Assembly: GCF_003351345.1 (NCBI RefSeq)
Contig: NZ_QQTO01000019.1
Coordinates: 124,001-188,000 of the forward strand
DNA from: Allobosea caraganae
GTDB taxonomy: Bacteria > Pseudomonadota > Alphaproteobacteria > Rhizobiales > Beijerinckiaceae
Reading direction: 5' to 3'
DNA: 64,000 bases
Of the stretch, positions 56,266-64,000 are shown piece after piece (the first letter of the stretch is position 1; the number at the start of each line of letters is the position of its first letter). Below the pieces are notes generated by a model that was not told where the DNA came from, made no database searches, and saw nothing but the letters and a program-made list of their open reading frames with translations. The translations under genes were made by a program, and so were the position numbers.

Positions 56266-56490
56266 TCACCTCGTAGCAGCCAAACCTTGATAATGTGCCA
56301 GCACGTGCAGGCGCAGCGCCGACGACAGGTTGGTCTCGCCGCGGCGTGAATCGACCTCGGCTACCAGCGCCGCAAGAGTGGCCTCCTCAGCGGCGGCGAT
56401 CTCCTTCAGGGCGGTCCAGAACGGTTCTTCGAGCGAGATGCTGGTGCGATGTCCGGCGATGGCGAGGGAGTGCTTGCGCTCGCGCTTCAC
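56266..56490 (-). CDS. Ribbon-helix-helix domain protein
   Basis: The 74-residue product has an RHH_4-type pattern: HRTSISLEEPFWTALKEIAAAEEATLAALVAEVDSRR, then NLSSALRLHVLAHYQ. The first strand (HRTSISLE) and two helices fit DNA binding. It starts four bases inside the DUF4169 gene's stop and belongs to a fumC-linked set seen in other alphaproteobacteria. Regulatory target unknown. Confidence 0.85.
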   Translation of the reverse strand: MKRERKHSLAIAGHRTSISLEEPFWTALKEIAAAEEATLAALVAEVDSRRGETNLSSALRLHVLAHYQGLAATR

Positions 56491-56687
56491 CGCGCCGGCT
56501 CGTCATCGTCCGAACCGGGCAGGCGATGGCCGTCGAGCGCGCGGATGGCCTTGTCGCGCTCGGCTTCGGTCAGGGTGCGTTCGGCCTTGCTGCGGCCGAA
56601 GGTGAGGCGGTTCTGCTCGGCCTGCTTTCCGGCCTCTGCGCGCTCGCGCTGCTTGCGGGCTCGCCGGAGGTTGATGATCTCGGCCAC
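56487..56687 (-). CDS. DUF4169 protein
   Basis: The 66-residue product starts AEIINLRRARKQRERAEAGKQAEQNRLTFGRSKAERTLTEAERDKAIRALDGHRL in pieces, the DUF4169 pattern, a highly charged helix with the conserved INLRRARKxR start. Function unknown. It overlaps the RHH gene by four bases and follows fumC by 15, so an operon fumC-DUF4169-RHH is likely. Confidence 0.88.
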   Translation of the reverse strand: MAEIINLRRARKQRERAEAGKQAEQNRLTFGRSKAERTLTEAERDKAIRALDGHRLPGSDDDEPAR

Positions 56688-56702
56688 GGCGCGGAGCTCG
56701 GC

Positions 56703-58100
56703 TCAGTTGGGGCCGAGCATGTGCTCGGGCTTGACCGTGCGGTCGAACAACTCGGCATCGACGCCGGCCCGCAGCGCTTCCTCGCGCAGCGTCGTGCCGT
56801 TGTGATGCGCCGACTTGGCGATGCCGGCGGCCTTGTCGTAGCCGATCGCAGGGGCGAGTGCGGTGACCAGCATCAGCGAGCGCGAGAGCAGCTCGGCGAG
56901 CCGGTCCTCGTTCGCTTCGATGCCCTCGACGCAATGCTCGCGGAAGCTCTCGGCCGCGTCGGCCAGCAGCCGGACCGATTGCAGGAAGGCTGAGATGATC
57001 ACCGGCTTGAAGACGTTGAGCTCGAAATGGCCCTGGCTGGCGGCGAAGCCGATCGTCGCCTGGTTGCCGAGGACCTGCGTCGCCACCATGGTCAGCGCCT
57101 CGGCCTGGGTCGGATTGACCTTGCCGGGCATGATCGAGGAGCCCGGCTCGTTCTCCGGCAGGCTGATCTCGCCGAGGCCGGAGCGCGGGCCGGAGCCCAT
57201 CAGCCGGATGTCGTTGGCGATCTTGAACAGGTCCATGGCGAGCGCGTTGAGCGCGCCGTGGGCGGCGTTAACAGCGCCGTGGCTCGCCAGCGCCTCGAAG
57301 GCGTTGCCGGCCGGGCGGAAGGGCAGGCCGGTCAGCGCGGCCGCCTCCTTGGCGAAGAAGGCGGCGAAGTCGCGATGGGTGTTGAGGCCGGTGCCGACCG
57401 CCGTGCCGCCCTGGGCCAGCGCGTAGAGCCCGCCGAGCGAAGCCTCGATCCGGCCGATGCCGAGATGGAGCTGCATGGCGTAGCCGGAGAATTCCTGGCC
57501 GAGCGTGACCGGCGTCGCATCCTGGAGATGGGTCCGGCCGATCTTGATCAGGCCGGAGAAATGCTCGGCCTTGAGCTGCAGCGCCTGTTCGAGCTTGCGC
57601 AGCGCCGGTAGCAGGCTGCGCGTGATCTCGAGCGCGGCGGCGATGTGCATCGCGGTCGGGAAGCAATCGTTCGAGGACTGGCCGCGATTGACGTGGTCGT
57701 TCGGGTGCACCGGGCTCTTGGCGCCAAGTCCTGCGCCGAGCAACTCGTTGGCGCGGTTGGCCAGCACCTCGTTGACGTTCATGTTGGTCTGCGTGCCGGA
57801 GCCGGTCTGCCAGACCACGAGCGGGAAATGCTCGTCGAACTTGCCGGCAAGCGCCTCGTCGGCGGCCTGGCCGATGGCGCCGGCGACGCGCTGCTCGATC
57901 AGACCGAGCCGCGCGTTGACGTGGGCGGCGGCCTTCTTGACCAGCACCAGCGCGTGGATCAGGGGCAGCGGCATGCGCTCGCGCGGCCCGCCGATGCGGA
58001 AATTCTCCAGCGAGCGCTGCGTCTGCGCACCCCAGTAGCGATCGGCGGCAACAGCGATGGGGCCGAAGGAATCGGTCTCGGTGCGGGTATTCTCGGACAT
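56703..58100 (-). CDS. fumC: Fumarate hydratase class II
   Basis: FumC interconverts fumarate and malate in the citric acid cycle. The 465-residue protein has the typical start [42 protein letters not shown] near residue 137, [18 protein letters not shown] near residue 185, and the fumarase signature [11 protein letters not shown] near residue 316. Class II, iron-independent, cytoplasmic. It follows sspB by nine bases on the same strand. Confidence 0.96.
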   Translation of the reverse strand: MSENTRTETDSFGPIAVAADRYWGAQTQRSLENFRIGGPRERMPLPLIHALVLVKKAAAHVNARLGLIEQRVAGAIGQAADEALAGKFDEHFPLVVWQTGSGTQTNMNVNEVLANRANELLGAGLGAKSPVHPNDHVNRGQSSNDCFPTAMHIAAALEITRSLLPALRKLEQALQLKAEHFSGLIKIGRTHLQDATPVTLGQEFSGYAMQLHLGIGRIEASLGGLYALAQGGTAVGTGLNTHRDFAAFFAKEAAALTGLPFRPAGNAFEALASHGAVNAAHGALNALAMDLFKIANDIRLMGSGPRSGLGEISLPENEPGSSIMPGKVNPTQAEALTMVATQVLGNQATIGFAASQGHFELNVFKPVIISAFLQSVRLLADAAESFREHCVEGIEANEDRLAELLSRSLMLVTALAPAIGYDKAAGIAKSAHHNGTTLREEALRAGVDAELFDRTVKPEHMLGPN

Positions 58101-58109
58101 GGGCGGCCG

Positions 58110-58742
58110 TCAGGTCTTCTTGCGGAAAGCGTCGAGGCTGACGACCTGCGCTCCGGCGCCCTCATCGGCGTCAGTGGCGGCCTCCGCGCCCTTTGCGGCA
58201 GGCTTCTCGGCCGCCTCAGTCGTCGCTCCGGCCGATTTGCCCTTGGCAGCGGGCAGGCTGGCCGGCGCGCTCTTGGCGGGCAAGGCCAGCGGCGCGGGGG
58301 CAGCGACGCTCGGCTCCGAGCCGGCCCCGCGCGGCGCCTTGGCGGGCGTGGGCGGCAGGTCGCTGTTGGAGGCCTCGTCGGGCACGTCCTGCGTCTCGAA
58401 CTTCAGGCCGAACTGCACGGAGGGATCGAAGAAGGTGGTGATCGCGTCGAAGGGCACGAGCAGCCGCTCGGGCACGCCCGAGAAGGAGAGGCCGACCTCG
58501 AAGGAGTGCTCGCTGACGTTGAGGTCCCAGAACTGGTGCTGGAGCACGATCGTCATCTCGTCCGGGTGCTTGTCGCGCAGCCGCTGCGAGAGGCGCACGC
58601 CCGGCGCCGTGGTGCGGAAGGTGATGTAGAAATGATGCTCGCCCGGCAGGCCGTCGCGGCCGGCCTCGGTCAGGATCTTGCGCACGACGCCCTTGAGTGC
58701 CTCCTGCACCATCAGGTCGTAGCGAAGAATATCCTTGGTCAT
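58110..58742 (-). CDS. sspB: SspB, ClpXP adaptor for ssrA-tagged proteins (alpha type)
   Basis: SspB delivers ssrA-tagged proteins to ClpXP. The 210-residue product has the alpha-type SspB core (residues 1-120: ILRYDLMVQEALKGVVRKIL, HHFYITFRTTAPGVRLSQRL, MTIVLQHQFWDLNVSEHSFEVGLSFSGVPERLLVPF in pieces), a long Ala/Lys/Pro-rich linker (about 130-195) and the end VVSLDAFRKKT, the expected ClpX-binding peptide. It lies directly downstream of the tmRNA gene, which encodes its substrate tag. Confidence 0.93.
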   Translation of the reverse strand: MTKDILRYDLMVQEALKGVVRKILTEAGRDGLPGEHHFYITFRTTAPGVRLSQRLRDKHPDEMTIVLQHQFWDLNVSEHSFEVGLSFSGVPERLLVPFDAITTFFDPSVQFGLKFETQDVPDEASNSDLPPTPAKAPRGAGSEPSVAAPAPLALPAKSAPASLPAAKGKSAGATTEAAEKPAAKGAEAATDADEGAGAQVVSLDAFRKKT

Positions 58743-58793
58743 CGTTTCGACTTTTCCGTATCCGCTTCGGCGTTCAGGGCTGGCCGTGCCAGC

Positions 58794-58829
58794 AAAAAGA
58801 AGTGGAGGCTTCTGTTGCCAGGCGCCTCC
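58794..58829 (-). terminator. Rho-independent terminator of ssrA
   Basis: On the minus strand GGAGGC (58829-58824) pairs with GCCTCC (58809-58804), and TCTTTTT follows, a textbook intrinsic terminator. It ends the tmRNA transcript 51 bases before the sspB start. Confidence 0.8.
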
Positions 58830-59148
58830 GAGCCCCGCCTTACGCGGCTAAACGCAAGGACTTTGGTTTGGGAACCAGCACCGCTTACGCGGCGACGGCA
58901 ACCCGAGCATTGTTGTCGTTGGCAACTATGCTTTTGGCCCGATAACGGCGGAACCATGCCGAGCAAAAGAACGACCTTTACACCCTCGTCGATCCTATTT
59001 CGCCCCCGCCGCAGCCCTGCGACCGGAAGGCCGCGGGCACCCTGTTGCTCGCGCCGCAGGGCTGTGGTGGAGGCGCCGGGTACCGCCCCCGGGTCCGAAA
59101 GGCTTATTCCGACGTCCGTTTATCGCCATAGCCGTTCTTGCGAGCGGC
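58830..59148 (-). ncRNA. ssrA: Two-piece (circularly permuted) tmRNA, ssrA
   Basis: Minus strand. Reading 5' to 3', the acceptor piece ends with GGCGCCTCCACCA, CCA at 59067-59065; the coding piece starts at 59007 with GGGGGCGAAATAGGATCGAC. The first seven bases GGGGGCG pair with CGCCTCC of the acceptor, with the G3-U70 wobble of alanine identity. A 57-base spacer with self-paired ends (CAGCCCTGCG / CGCAGGGCTG) separates them, as in alphaproteobacterial permuted tmRNA. The tag frame (58923-58885) encodes ANDNNARVAVAA and stop, preceded by TAGTTGCC-type context as in E. coli. A TATATT -10 is at 59160-59155. Outer limits are approximate. The gene lies just upstream of sspB. Confidence 0.93.
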
Positions 59149-59247
59149 AAAGCGAATATAGGCACTGAGCGCGCGCGGGGAAAGAGAGCATGTCGCTTGC
59201 CGGCACATATCTGCGATTTCCCTGCGGTTATCCCCGCTGCTGCGCTC

Positions 59248-59532
59248 TCAGCGCGACACCTCGCCGCTATGGGCGTCGATATCGAGCGCTATTTCCTCGT
59301 CCTCGCTGTCGCGTCCGGCGATTTCCCAGCGGCTGCCGGACAGTGCCATCTCCTCGATGCGGGTGATGCCGTAGTCCCAGGCGATGTCCCGGGCCTGGCG
59401 CTGGTCGATTCGGATATAGGGCGGCTTCGCGGTTGATCGATCCATCCCGACCGGGGAGGCGGCGGGCGTCGCGCTCGCCGTGGCGAGGAAGAGAAACGAA
59501 AGGCAGGCCATCCCACCGATGATCATTGGCAT
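59248..59532 (-). CDS. Exported PepSY-domain protein
   Basis: The 94-residue product has a signal peptide (MPMIIGGMACLSFLFLATASATP) and one PepSY-like module: IRIDQRQARDIAWDYGITRIEEMALSGSRWEIAGRDSEDEEIALDIDAHSGEV in parts. PepSY proteins may act as protease inhibitors or chaperone-like in the envelope. The start 59532 gives the full signal. 191 bases separate it from thyA, on the other strand, with no gene seen. Confidence 0.85.
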   Translation of the reverse strand: MPMIIGGMACLSFLFLATASATPAASPVGMDRSTAKPPYIRIDQRQARDIAWDYGITRIEEMALSGSRWEIAGRDSEDEEIALDIDAHSGEVSR

Positions 59533-59723
59533 GCGCCTCTGCTGTTACGGTGGGCGCCATTAGGAACGGAATTGCGGCTGGGGTTCGGCGGTGCCGGTCA
59601 CCTTTCTGCGCGCTTTGTTAACGCGGAGCGCCGGGCTTCGTGAGCGCGCCATGCCGTGATCGCCTTTGGACAATGCGTTTCAACGGCTTGGGTGAGGGGG
59701 CCGAATCCGGCTAAAGCTCGGCC

Positions 59724-60518
59724 ATGCGCCAGTATCACGATCTCTTGCAACGCGTCCTGAGCGAGGGCATCCGCAAGGACGACCGCACCGGCACCGGCAC
59801 GCTCGCCGTGTTCGGGCACCAGATGCGCTTCGACCTGGCGCAGGGCTTCCCGCTGGTCACGACCAAGAAGCTGCACCTGAAGTCGATCATCCACGAGCTG
59901 ATCTGGTTCCTGCGCGGCGACACCAACGTGAAGTACCTGCAGGAGAACGGCGTCACGATCTGGGACGAATGGGCCGACGCCAATGGCGATCTCGGCCCGG
60001 TCTATGGCAGGCAATGGCGCTCCTGGCCGGCGCCGGACGGCACGACCATCGACCAGATCGCCTGGCTGGTGAACGAGATCAGGCGCAACCCCGATTCGCG
60101 CCGGCTGATCATCTCGGCCTGGAACCCGGCCGACATCCCGAAGATGGCGCTGGCGCCATGCCATTGCCTGTTCCAGTTCTTCGTCCTGAACGGCAAGCTG
60201 TCCTGCCAGCTCTACCAGCGCTCGGCGGACGTCTTCCTCGGCGTGCCCTTCAACATCGCGAGCTACGCGCTGCTGACGCATATGGTGGCGCAGGTCACGG
60301 GCCTGGGCGTCGGCGATTTCGTGCATTCCTTCGGCGACACGCATCTCTACGTGAACCATCTCGACCAGGCCCGGCTCCAGCTCAGCCGCGAATTGCGGCC
60401 GCTGCCGCGGCTGACGCTCAATCCCGCTGTGACCAAGCTCGAGGATTTCAGCTACGAGGACGTGGTGATCGAGGGCTACGACCCGCATCCCGGCATCAAG
60501 GCGCCGATCGCGGTATGA
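59724..60518 (+). CDS. thyA: Thymidylate synthase
   Basis: ThyA makes dTMP from dUMP using methylene-tetrahydrofolate. The 264-residue protein is the short E. coli type: [18 protein letters not shown] near residue 22, the catalytic Cys near residue 146 in [33 protein letters not shown] near residue 166 and [13 protein letters not shown] near residue 205. It produces dihydrofolate, which the folA enzyme two genes on recycles. Its stop overlaps the GNAT start by four bases. Confidence 0.97.
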   Translation: MRQYHDLLQRVLSEGIRKDDRTGTGTLAVFGHQMRFDLAQGFPLVTTKKLHLKSIIHELIWFLRGDTNVKYLQENGVTIWDEWADANGDLGPVYGRQWRSWPAPDGTTIDQIAWLVNEIRRNPDSRRLIISAWNPADIPKMALAPCHCLFQFFVLNGKLSCQLYQRSADVFLGVPFNIASYALLTHMVAQVTGLGVGDFVHSFGDTHLYVNHLDQARLQLSRELRPLPRLTLNPAVTKLEDFSYEDVVIEGYDPHPGIKAPIAV

Positions 60519-60997
60519 CCCTCACCATCCGCCCCGCGAAGCCGGACGAGGCCGGGCTCGTCCTGAGCTTCATCAAGGCTCTCGCCGAATACGAGCGGCT
60601 GGCGCATGAGGTCGACGCGACCGAGGCGATGATCGCGGACGCGCTCTTCGGCGCCCATCCGAAGGTGTTCTGCGACATCGCCGAGTGGAACGGAGAACCG
60701 GCCGGCTTCGCGCTCTGGTTCTACACCTATTCGACCTTCCGCGGCCGGCACGGCATCTGGCTGGAGGACCTCTTCGTCAATCCGGAGCAGCGCGGCCGCG
60801 GCATCGGCAAGGCGCTGATCGCGGGGCTGGCCAAGCGCTGCCTCGACGAGAAGCTGCCGCGACTGGCCTGGTGGGTGCTGAACTGGAACGAGCCGTCGCG
60901 GGTCTTCTACCGCTCGATCGGCGCGACAGCGATGGACGCGTGGACGGTGAAGCGGCTCGATGGCGAGGCGCTTGAGCGGCTCGGGCGGGGAGGCTGA
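60515..60997 (+). CDS. GNAT family N-acetyltransferase
   Basis: The 160-residue protein has an intact GNAT core: [24 protein letters not shown] near residue 5, [28 protein letters not shown] in pieces near residue 90 with the acetyl-CoA loop, and [18 protein letters not shown] near residue 122. It resembles the diamine/thialysine acetyltransferase branch (the AEYERL and LEDLFV motifs). It sits between thyA and folA, ATGA-coupled to thyA, and five bases before folA. Confidence 0.9.
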   Translation: MTLTIRPAKPDEAGLVLSFIKALAEYERLAHEVDATEAMIADALFGAHPKVFCDIAEWNGEPAGFALWFYTYSTFRGRHGIWLEDLFVNPEQRGRGIGKALIAGLAKRCLDEKLPRLAWWVLNWNEPSRVFYRSIGATAMDAWTVKRLDGEALERLGRGG

Positions 60998-61001
60998 AGG
61001 C

Positions 61002-61514
61002 ATGGCGCTTCCCATCGTGCTCATCGCGGCCATCGCCGATAACGGCGTGATCGGCGACGACAACCGGCTGATCTGGCGGCTCAAGACCGATCTCCGACGC
61101 TTCCGCAGCCTGACGCTCGGCCGGCCCGTGCTGATGGGCCGCAAGACCTTCCTCTCGATCGGCAAGCCCCTGCCGGGACGCGAGACCATCGTGCTGACGC
61201 GCGATGCCGGTTTTCGCGCCGAGGGTGTCCATGTCGCGCACTCGCTGGGGGAGGGGCTGGAGCAGGGACAGCGCCTTGGTGCGGCGATGGGCGCGGATTC
61301 CGTCGTCGTCGCCGGCGGCGCCGACGTCTATGCGCAGGCCCTGCCCGTTGCCGACAGGCTGGAGCTGACCCTGGTCCATGCCGAGCCTGGCGGCGACGCG
61401 GTTTTCCCTGAATGGGGCCGGGCGGCGTTCGACAATACCAGCCGCGAAGACCACCCCGCCGACGCCGATAACGAGCACTCATTTACCTTTGCGACCTATC
61501 GCCGCCGCGATTAA
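61002..61514 (+). CDS. folA: Dihydrofolate reductase
   Basis: FolA reduces dihydrofolate to tetrahydrofolate with NADPH. The 170-residue product starts ALPIVLIAAIADNGVIGDDNRLIWRLKTDLRRF with the catalytic Asp in KTDLRRF, then GRPVLMGRKTFLSIGKPLPGRETIVLTR and VVAGGADVYAQAL near residue 107. The start 61002 follows GAAGG. It completes the thymidylate cycle with thyA. Confidence 0.94.
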   Translation: MALPIVLIAAIADNGVIGDDNRLIWRLKTDLRRFRSLTLGRPVLMGRKTFLSIGKPLPGRETIVLTRDAGFRAEGVHVAHSLGEGLEQGQRLGAAMGADSVVVAGGADVYAQALPVADRLELTLVHAEPGGDAVFPEWGRAAFDNTSREDHPADADNEHSFTFATYRRRD

Positions 61515-61663
61515 CCAGCTTTCCGTTGACGATGGAGGGGTTGCGCCGTTGACGAATTCGTGTCCGATGACCAATTCACGGGCTCGGCTCCCAGACGGGC
61601 GCTGACAAACAGCCGCCGTTCGCCTATTGCACGGCAGGTCCAGCAGTGAGGAACGGCGCAAGT

Positions 61664-62824
61664 ATGCCTTGGAGCAACCAGAGCGGCGGTGGCGGTGGGG
61701 GTGGACCCTGGGGCCAGCGTGGGGGTGGCGGTGGCGGCGGTCCATGGGGCCAAGGCCCGGGCGGCGGCAGTGGCGGCGGTTCGCCGCCTGACCTCGAAGA
61801 AATCCTGAGGCGCAGCCAGGACCGGCTGAAGAACCTGATTCCCGGCGGCGGCCTTGGCGGCCGCGGCATCATTCTCGGCATCCTCGTCCTGATCGCGATC
61901 TGGCTGATGACCGGCTGGTACATCGTCCGTCCGAACGAGGTCGGCCTCAATCTCCGCTTCGGCAAGTTCATCGGCAAGACCGGGGAAGGCCTGAACTACA
62001 ACTGGCCCTATCCGATCGGCAGCGTGATCAAGCCGCAGGTCACCAATGTCAGCAACACGGAAGTCGGCTTCCGCACCCAGGAATCCGTGCGCAGCTCGCG
62101 CCAGACCGACGTGCCGGAAGAGAGCCTGATGCTGACCGGCGACGAGAACATCGTCGACATCGACGCGATCGTGCAGTGGAAGATCGACCAGACGGCGCCT
62201 GAGAACTACGTGTTCAACATCCAGGACCCGCCGGGCACCGTGAAGGCCGTGGCCGAGAGCGCGCTGCGCGAGATCATCGGCCGGCGCAACATCCAGCCCG
62301 TCCTGACCACCGATCGCGGCGCGATCGAGACCGAGACGCGCCAGCTGATGCAGGACACTCTCAACAGCTACAAGGCCGGCGTGCAGATCAACCTCGTGCA
62401 GCTCCAGAAGGTCGACCCGCCGCAGCAGGTCATCGACGCGTTCCGCGACGTCCAGGCGGCGCGCGCCGACCAGGAGCGCTTCCAGAACGAAGCCCAGACC
62501 TATGCCAACCGCGTCGTGCCCGAAGCGCGCGGCCGTTCGGCGCAGCTCGTGCAGTCGGCTGAGGCGTTCAGGGAGCAGACCGTAGCCGAGGCCATCGGTC
62601 AGGTCAGCCGCTTCAACGCCGTCTATGAGCAATACAAGGCGGCTCCCGGCGTGACGCGTCAGCGTCTCTTCCTCGAGACGATGGAACGGGTCTATGGCGG
62701 CAGCGAGAAGATCATCATCGACCAGCAGCCGGGCGGGCAGGGCGTCGTGCCGTACCTGCCGCTGACCGAGCTGCAGCAGCGTCGCCCCGCTCCGGGCGCG
62801 CCGCAGACGGGAGCCGTGCGATGA
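61664..62824 (+). CDS. hflK: HflK, FtsH protease modulator
   Basis: HflK is an SPFH-family inner-membrane protein that forms, with HflC, the cage around the FtsH protease. From ATG 61664 the protein has 386 residues: a Gly/Trp-rich N-terminus (SNQSGGGGGG), one membrane span (residues about 68-88, GIILGILVLIAIWLMTGWYIV) and a long SPFH domain (ENIVDIDAIVQWKIDQ near residue 165). GTG 61646 is a possible earlier start. Its stop overlaps hflC by four bases. Confidence 0.95.
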   Translation: MPWSNQSGGGGGGGPWGQRGGGGGGGPWGQGPGGGSGGGSPPDLEEILRRSQDRLKNLIPGGGLGGRGIILGILVLIAIWLMTGWYIVRPNEVGLNLRFGKFIGKTGEGLNYNWPYPIGSVIKPQVTNVSNTEVGFRTQESVRSSRQTDVPEESLMLTGDENIVDIDAIVQWKIDQTAPENYVFNIQDPPGTVKAVAESALREIIGRRNIQPVLTTDRGAIETETRQLMQDTLNSYKAGVQINLVQLQKVDPPQQVIDAFRDVQAARADQERFQNEAQTYANRVVPEARGRSAQLVQSAEAFREQTVAEAIGQVSRFNAVYEQYKAAPGVTRQRLFLETMERVYGGSEKIIIDQQPGGQGVVPYLPLTELQQRRPAPGAPQTGAVR

Positions 62825-63771
62825 ACGGCTCCGTCCTGCGCATCGGCCTGCTCGCCCTCGTGGCGATCGCAGCCATCGTCTTCTACGCCGCGACCTTCGT
62901 GGTTGAGCAGACCCGGTCGGCCCTCGTGCTGCGCTTCGGCGCGGTGCGCAGCGTCGTCACCGAGCCCGGCCTCTACTTCAAGCTGCCGGCGCCGTTCGAG
63001 CAGGTCATCCTGCTCGACAACCGCATCCTCGACCTAGACCTGCCGGCGCAGGAAATCATCGCCTCGGACCAGAAGCGTCTCGTGGTCGATGCCTTCACGC
63101 GCTACCGCATCTCCGATCCGCTGCGCTTCTACCAGGCGGTCAACAGCGTCCCGCGGGCCAATTCGCAGCTGACGTCGATCGTCAACGGCCAGGTCCGCTC
63201 GGTGCTGGCCGAGGCGACCTTCACCTCGATGGTGCGCACCGACCGCTCGCGGCTGATGAACCGCATCCGCGACGACGTGAACCGCGAGGCCGCCCGCTTC
63301 GGCATGACGGTGGTCGACGTCCGGCTGCGCCGGGTCGACCTGCCGCAGGCCAACTCGCAAGCGGTGTTCCAGCGCATGCAGACCGAGCGCCAGCGCGAGG
63401 CTGCCGAAGCCCGCGCTCTCGGTGCCCAGCAGGCGCAGGAGATCCGGGCCCGCGCCGACCGCGACTCGACCGTCATCGTCGCCGAGGCGCAGCGCCGCTC
63501 CGACGAGGTCCGCGGCCAGGGCGAAGGCGAGCGCAACCGCGTCTTCGCCGAAGGCTTCGGCAAGGATCCGGAGTTCTTCGCCTTCTACCGCTCGATGCAG
63601 GCCTATGAAGCCAGCATCAAGCCGGCCGACAGGATGGTGCTTTCGCCGGATTCGCCGTTCTTCCGGTTCTTCAACAGCCCGGACGGCAAGATCGCGGGTC
63701 AGGCGCCGACGGCAGATGCGGCTCCGGCCCAAGCTCCCGCCCCGGCCCAAGCCCCGGCCGCCAGGCCCTGA
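62821..63771 (+). CDS. hflC: HflC, FtsH protease modulator
   Basis: HflC, partner of HflK, has one N-terminal membrane span (RIGLLALVAIAAIVFYAATFVV) and an SPFH domain with FVVEQTRSALVLRFGAV near residue 23, PGLYFKLPAPFEQV near residue 50, and RRVDLPQANSQAVFQRM near residue 170. The 316 residues end with an Ala/Pro-rich tail (about residues 298-316) not seen in E. coli. It is followed by a DUF2065 gene in the conserved order. Confidence 0.95.
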   Translation: MNGSVLRIGLLALVAIAAIVFYAATFVVEQTRSALVLRFGAVRSVVTEPGLYFKLPAPFEQVILLDNRILDLDLPAQEIIASDQKRLVVDAFTRYRISDPLRFYQAVNSVPRANSQLTSIVNGQVRSVLAEATFTSMVRTDRSRLMNRIRDDVNREAARFGMTVVDVRLRRVDLPQANSQAVFQRMQTERQREAAEARALGAQQAQEIRARADRDSTVIVAEAQRRSDEVRGQGEGERNRVFAEGFGKDPEFFAFYRSMQAYEASIKPADRMVLSPDSPFFRFFNSPDGKIAGQAPTADAAPAQAPAPAQAPAARP

Positions 63772-63791
63772 TCGATAACGAGCGTCGCGAT

Positions 63792-63983
63792 ATGTGGGAT
63801 TTCATCGCGGCGCTCGGCCTCGTTTTTGCCATCGAAGGCATCCTGTTCGCCTCGATCCCGAACCTGGCGAAGGACGCGCTGCGCAGCGCGTCCGAAACGC
63901 CGGTCGAGACGATGCGCCTGATCGGGCTCGGCTCGGCAGTGCTCGGCGTGCTCCTGGTATGGCTAGTCCGCGGCGGCGTCTGA
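63792..63983 (+). CDS. DUF2065 small membrane protein
   Basis: The 63-residue product has two hydrophobic helices: WDFIAALGLVFAIEGILFASI and MRLIGLGSAVLGVLLVWLV, matching DUF2065, often found next to hflC and a DegP-like protease. Function unknown. It ends 17 bases before the window edge, so the next gene, probably a serine protease, is not seen. Confidence 0.9.
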   Translation: MWDFIAALGLVFAIEGILFASIPNLAKDALRSASETPVETMRLIGLGSAVLGVLLVWLVRGGV

Positions 63984-64000
63984 GACCGTTCGATACTTCT

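Overview
This is a GC-rich chromosomal window from an alphaproteobacterium, most probably a Hyphomicrobiales (Rhizobiales) member of the Bosea/Methylobacterium kind. The order suggests it: a dcw cell-wall/division cluster running into lpxC, bamD, recN and (after an interruption) ligA; a FtsZ with a very long Pro-rich linker; a two-piece, circularly permuted tmRNA beside an alpha-type sspB; fumC with RHH and DUF4169 genes; thyA-folA-hflKC-DUF2065; and CtrA-like and Pho-box-like sites. Genus is inferred from gene order and repeat families only.

Layout. 1-19.4 kb: murE (cut by the window edge), murF, mraY, murD, ftsW, murG, murC, murB, ddl, ftsQ, ftsA, ftsZ, lpxC, bamD, nearly all with start/stop overlaps or short gaps. 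Two foreign-looking genes break the series: a DUF559 endonuclease-like gene between inverted REP-type repeats (murC/murB), and an antisense secreted choloylglycine-hydrolase-type amidase (murB/ddl). A full CtrA-type site precedes ddl, and an AT-rich island late in ddl carries a second, imperfect one ahead of ftsQ. 19.4-30.3 kb: recN and ligA flank an accessory block (metallo-hydrolase, DEAD-box helicase, 24-residue membrane peptide, VapBC, Gly/His-rich exported protein, DUF2189 membrane protein); pepT converges on ligA. 30.5-42.1 kb is a mosaic: diguanylate cyclase, two AraC regulators with an MFS exporter and AzlCD, a second VapBC, pepP, two very small genes behind a 22-bp-period repeat array, prmA, VOC and GNAT proteins, HicAB.

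42-56 kb: uvrD/pcrA divergent from aidB, msrB, the betaine-lipid pair btaAB with a Pho-box-like site, DUF427, an orphan ParD-like antitoxin, thioesterase, a GlcD/DLD-type flavoprotein and a giant AsmA protein with a charged coiled-coil tail. 56-64 kb: RHH, DUF4169, fumC, sspB, ssrA (tmRNA), PepSY protein, then thyA, a GNAT gene, folA, hflK, hflC, DUF2065. No tRNA, rRNA, CRISPR, transposase or phage gene was recognised.

Non-coding DNA is dominated by short palindromic repeats (at least five families). In two places a repeat supplies the 3' end of a gene (murD, DUF559). The likeliest places for something undescribed are the REP-flanked DUF559 unit, the triple-repeat array with its two mini-genes, and the small membrane peptide. 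All functions are from reading the sequence and recall of protein families; no database search was run.
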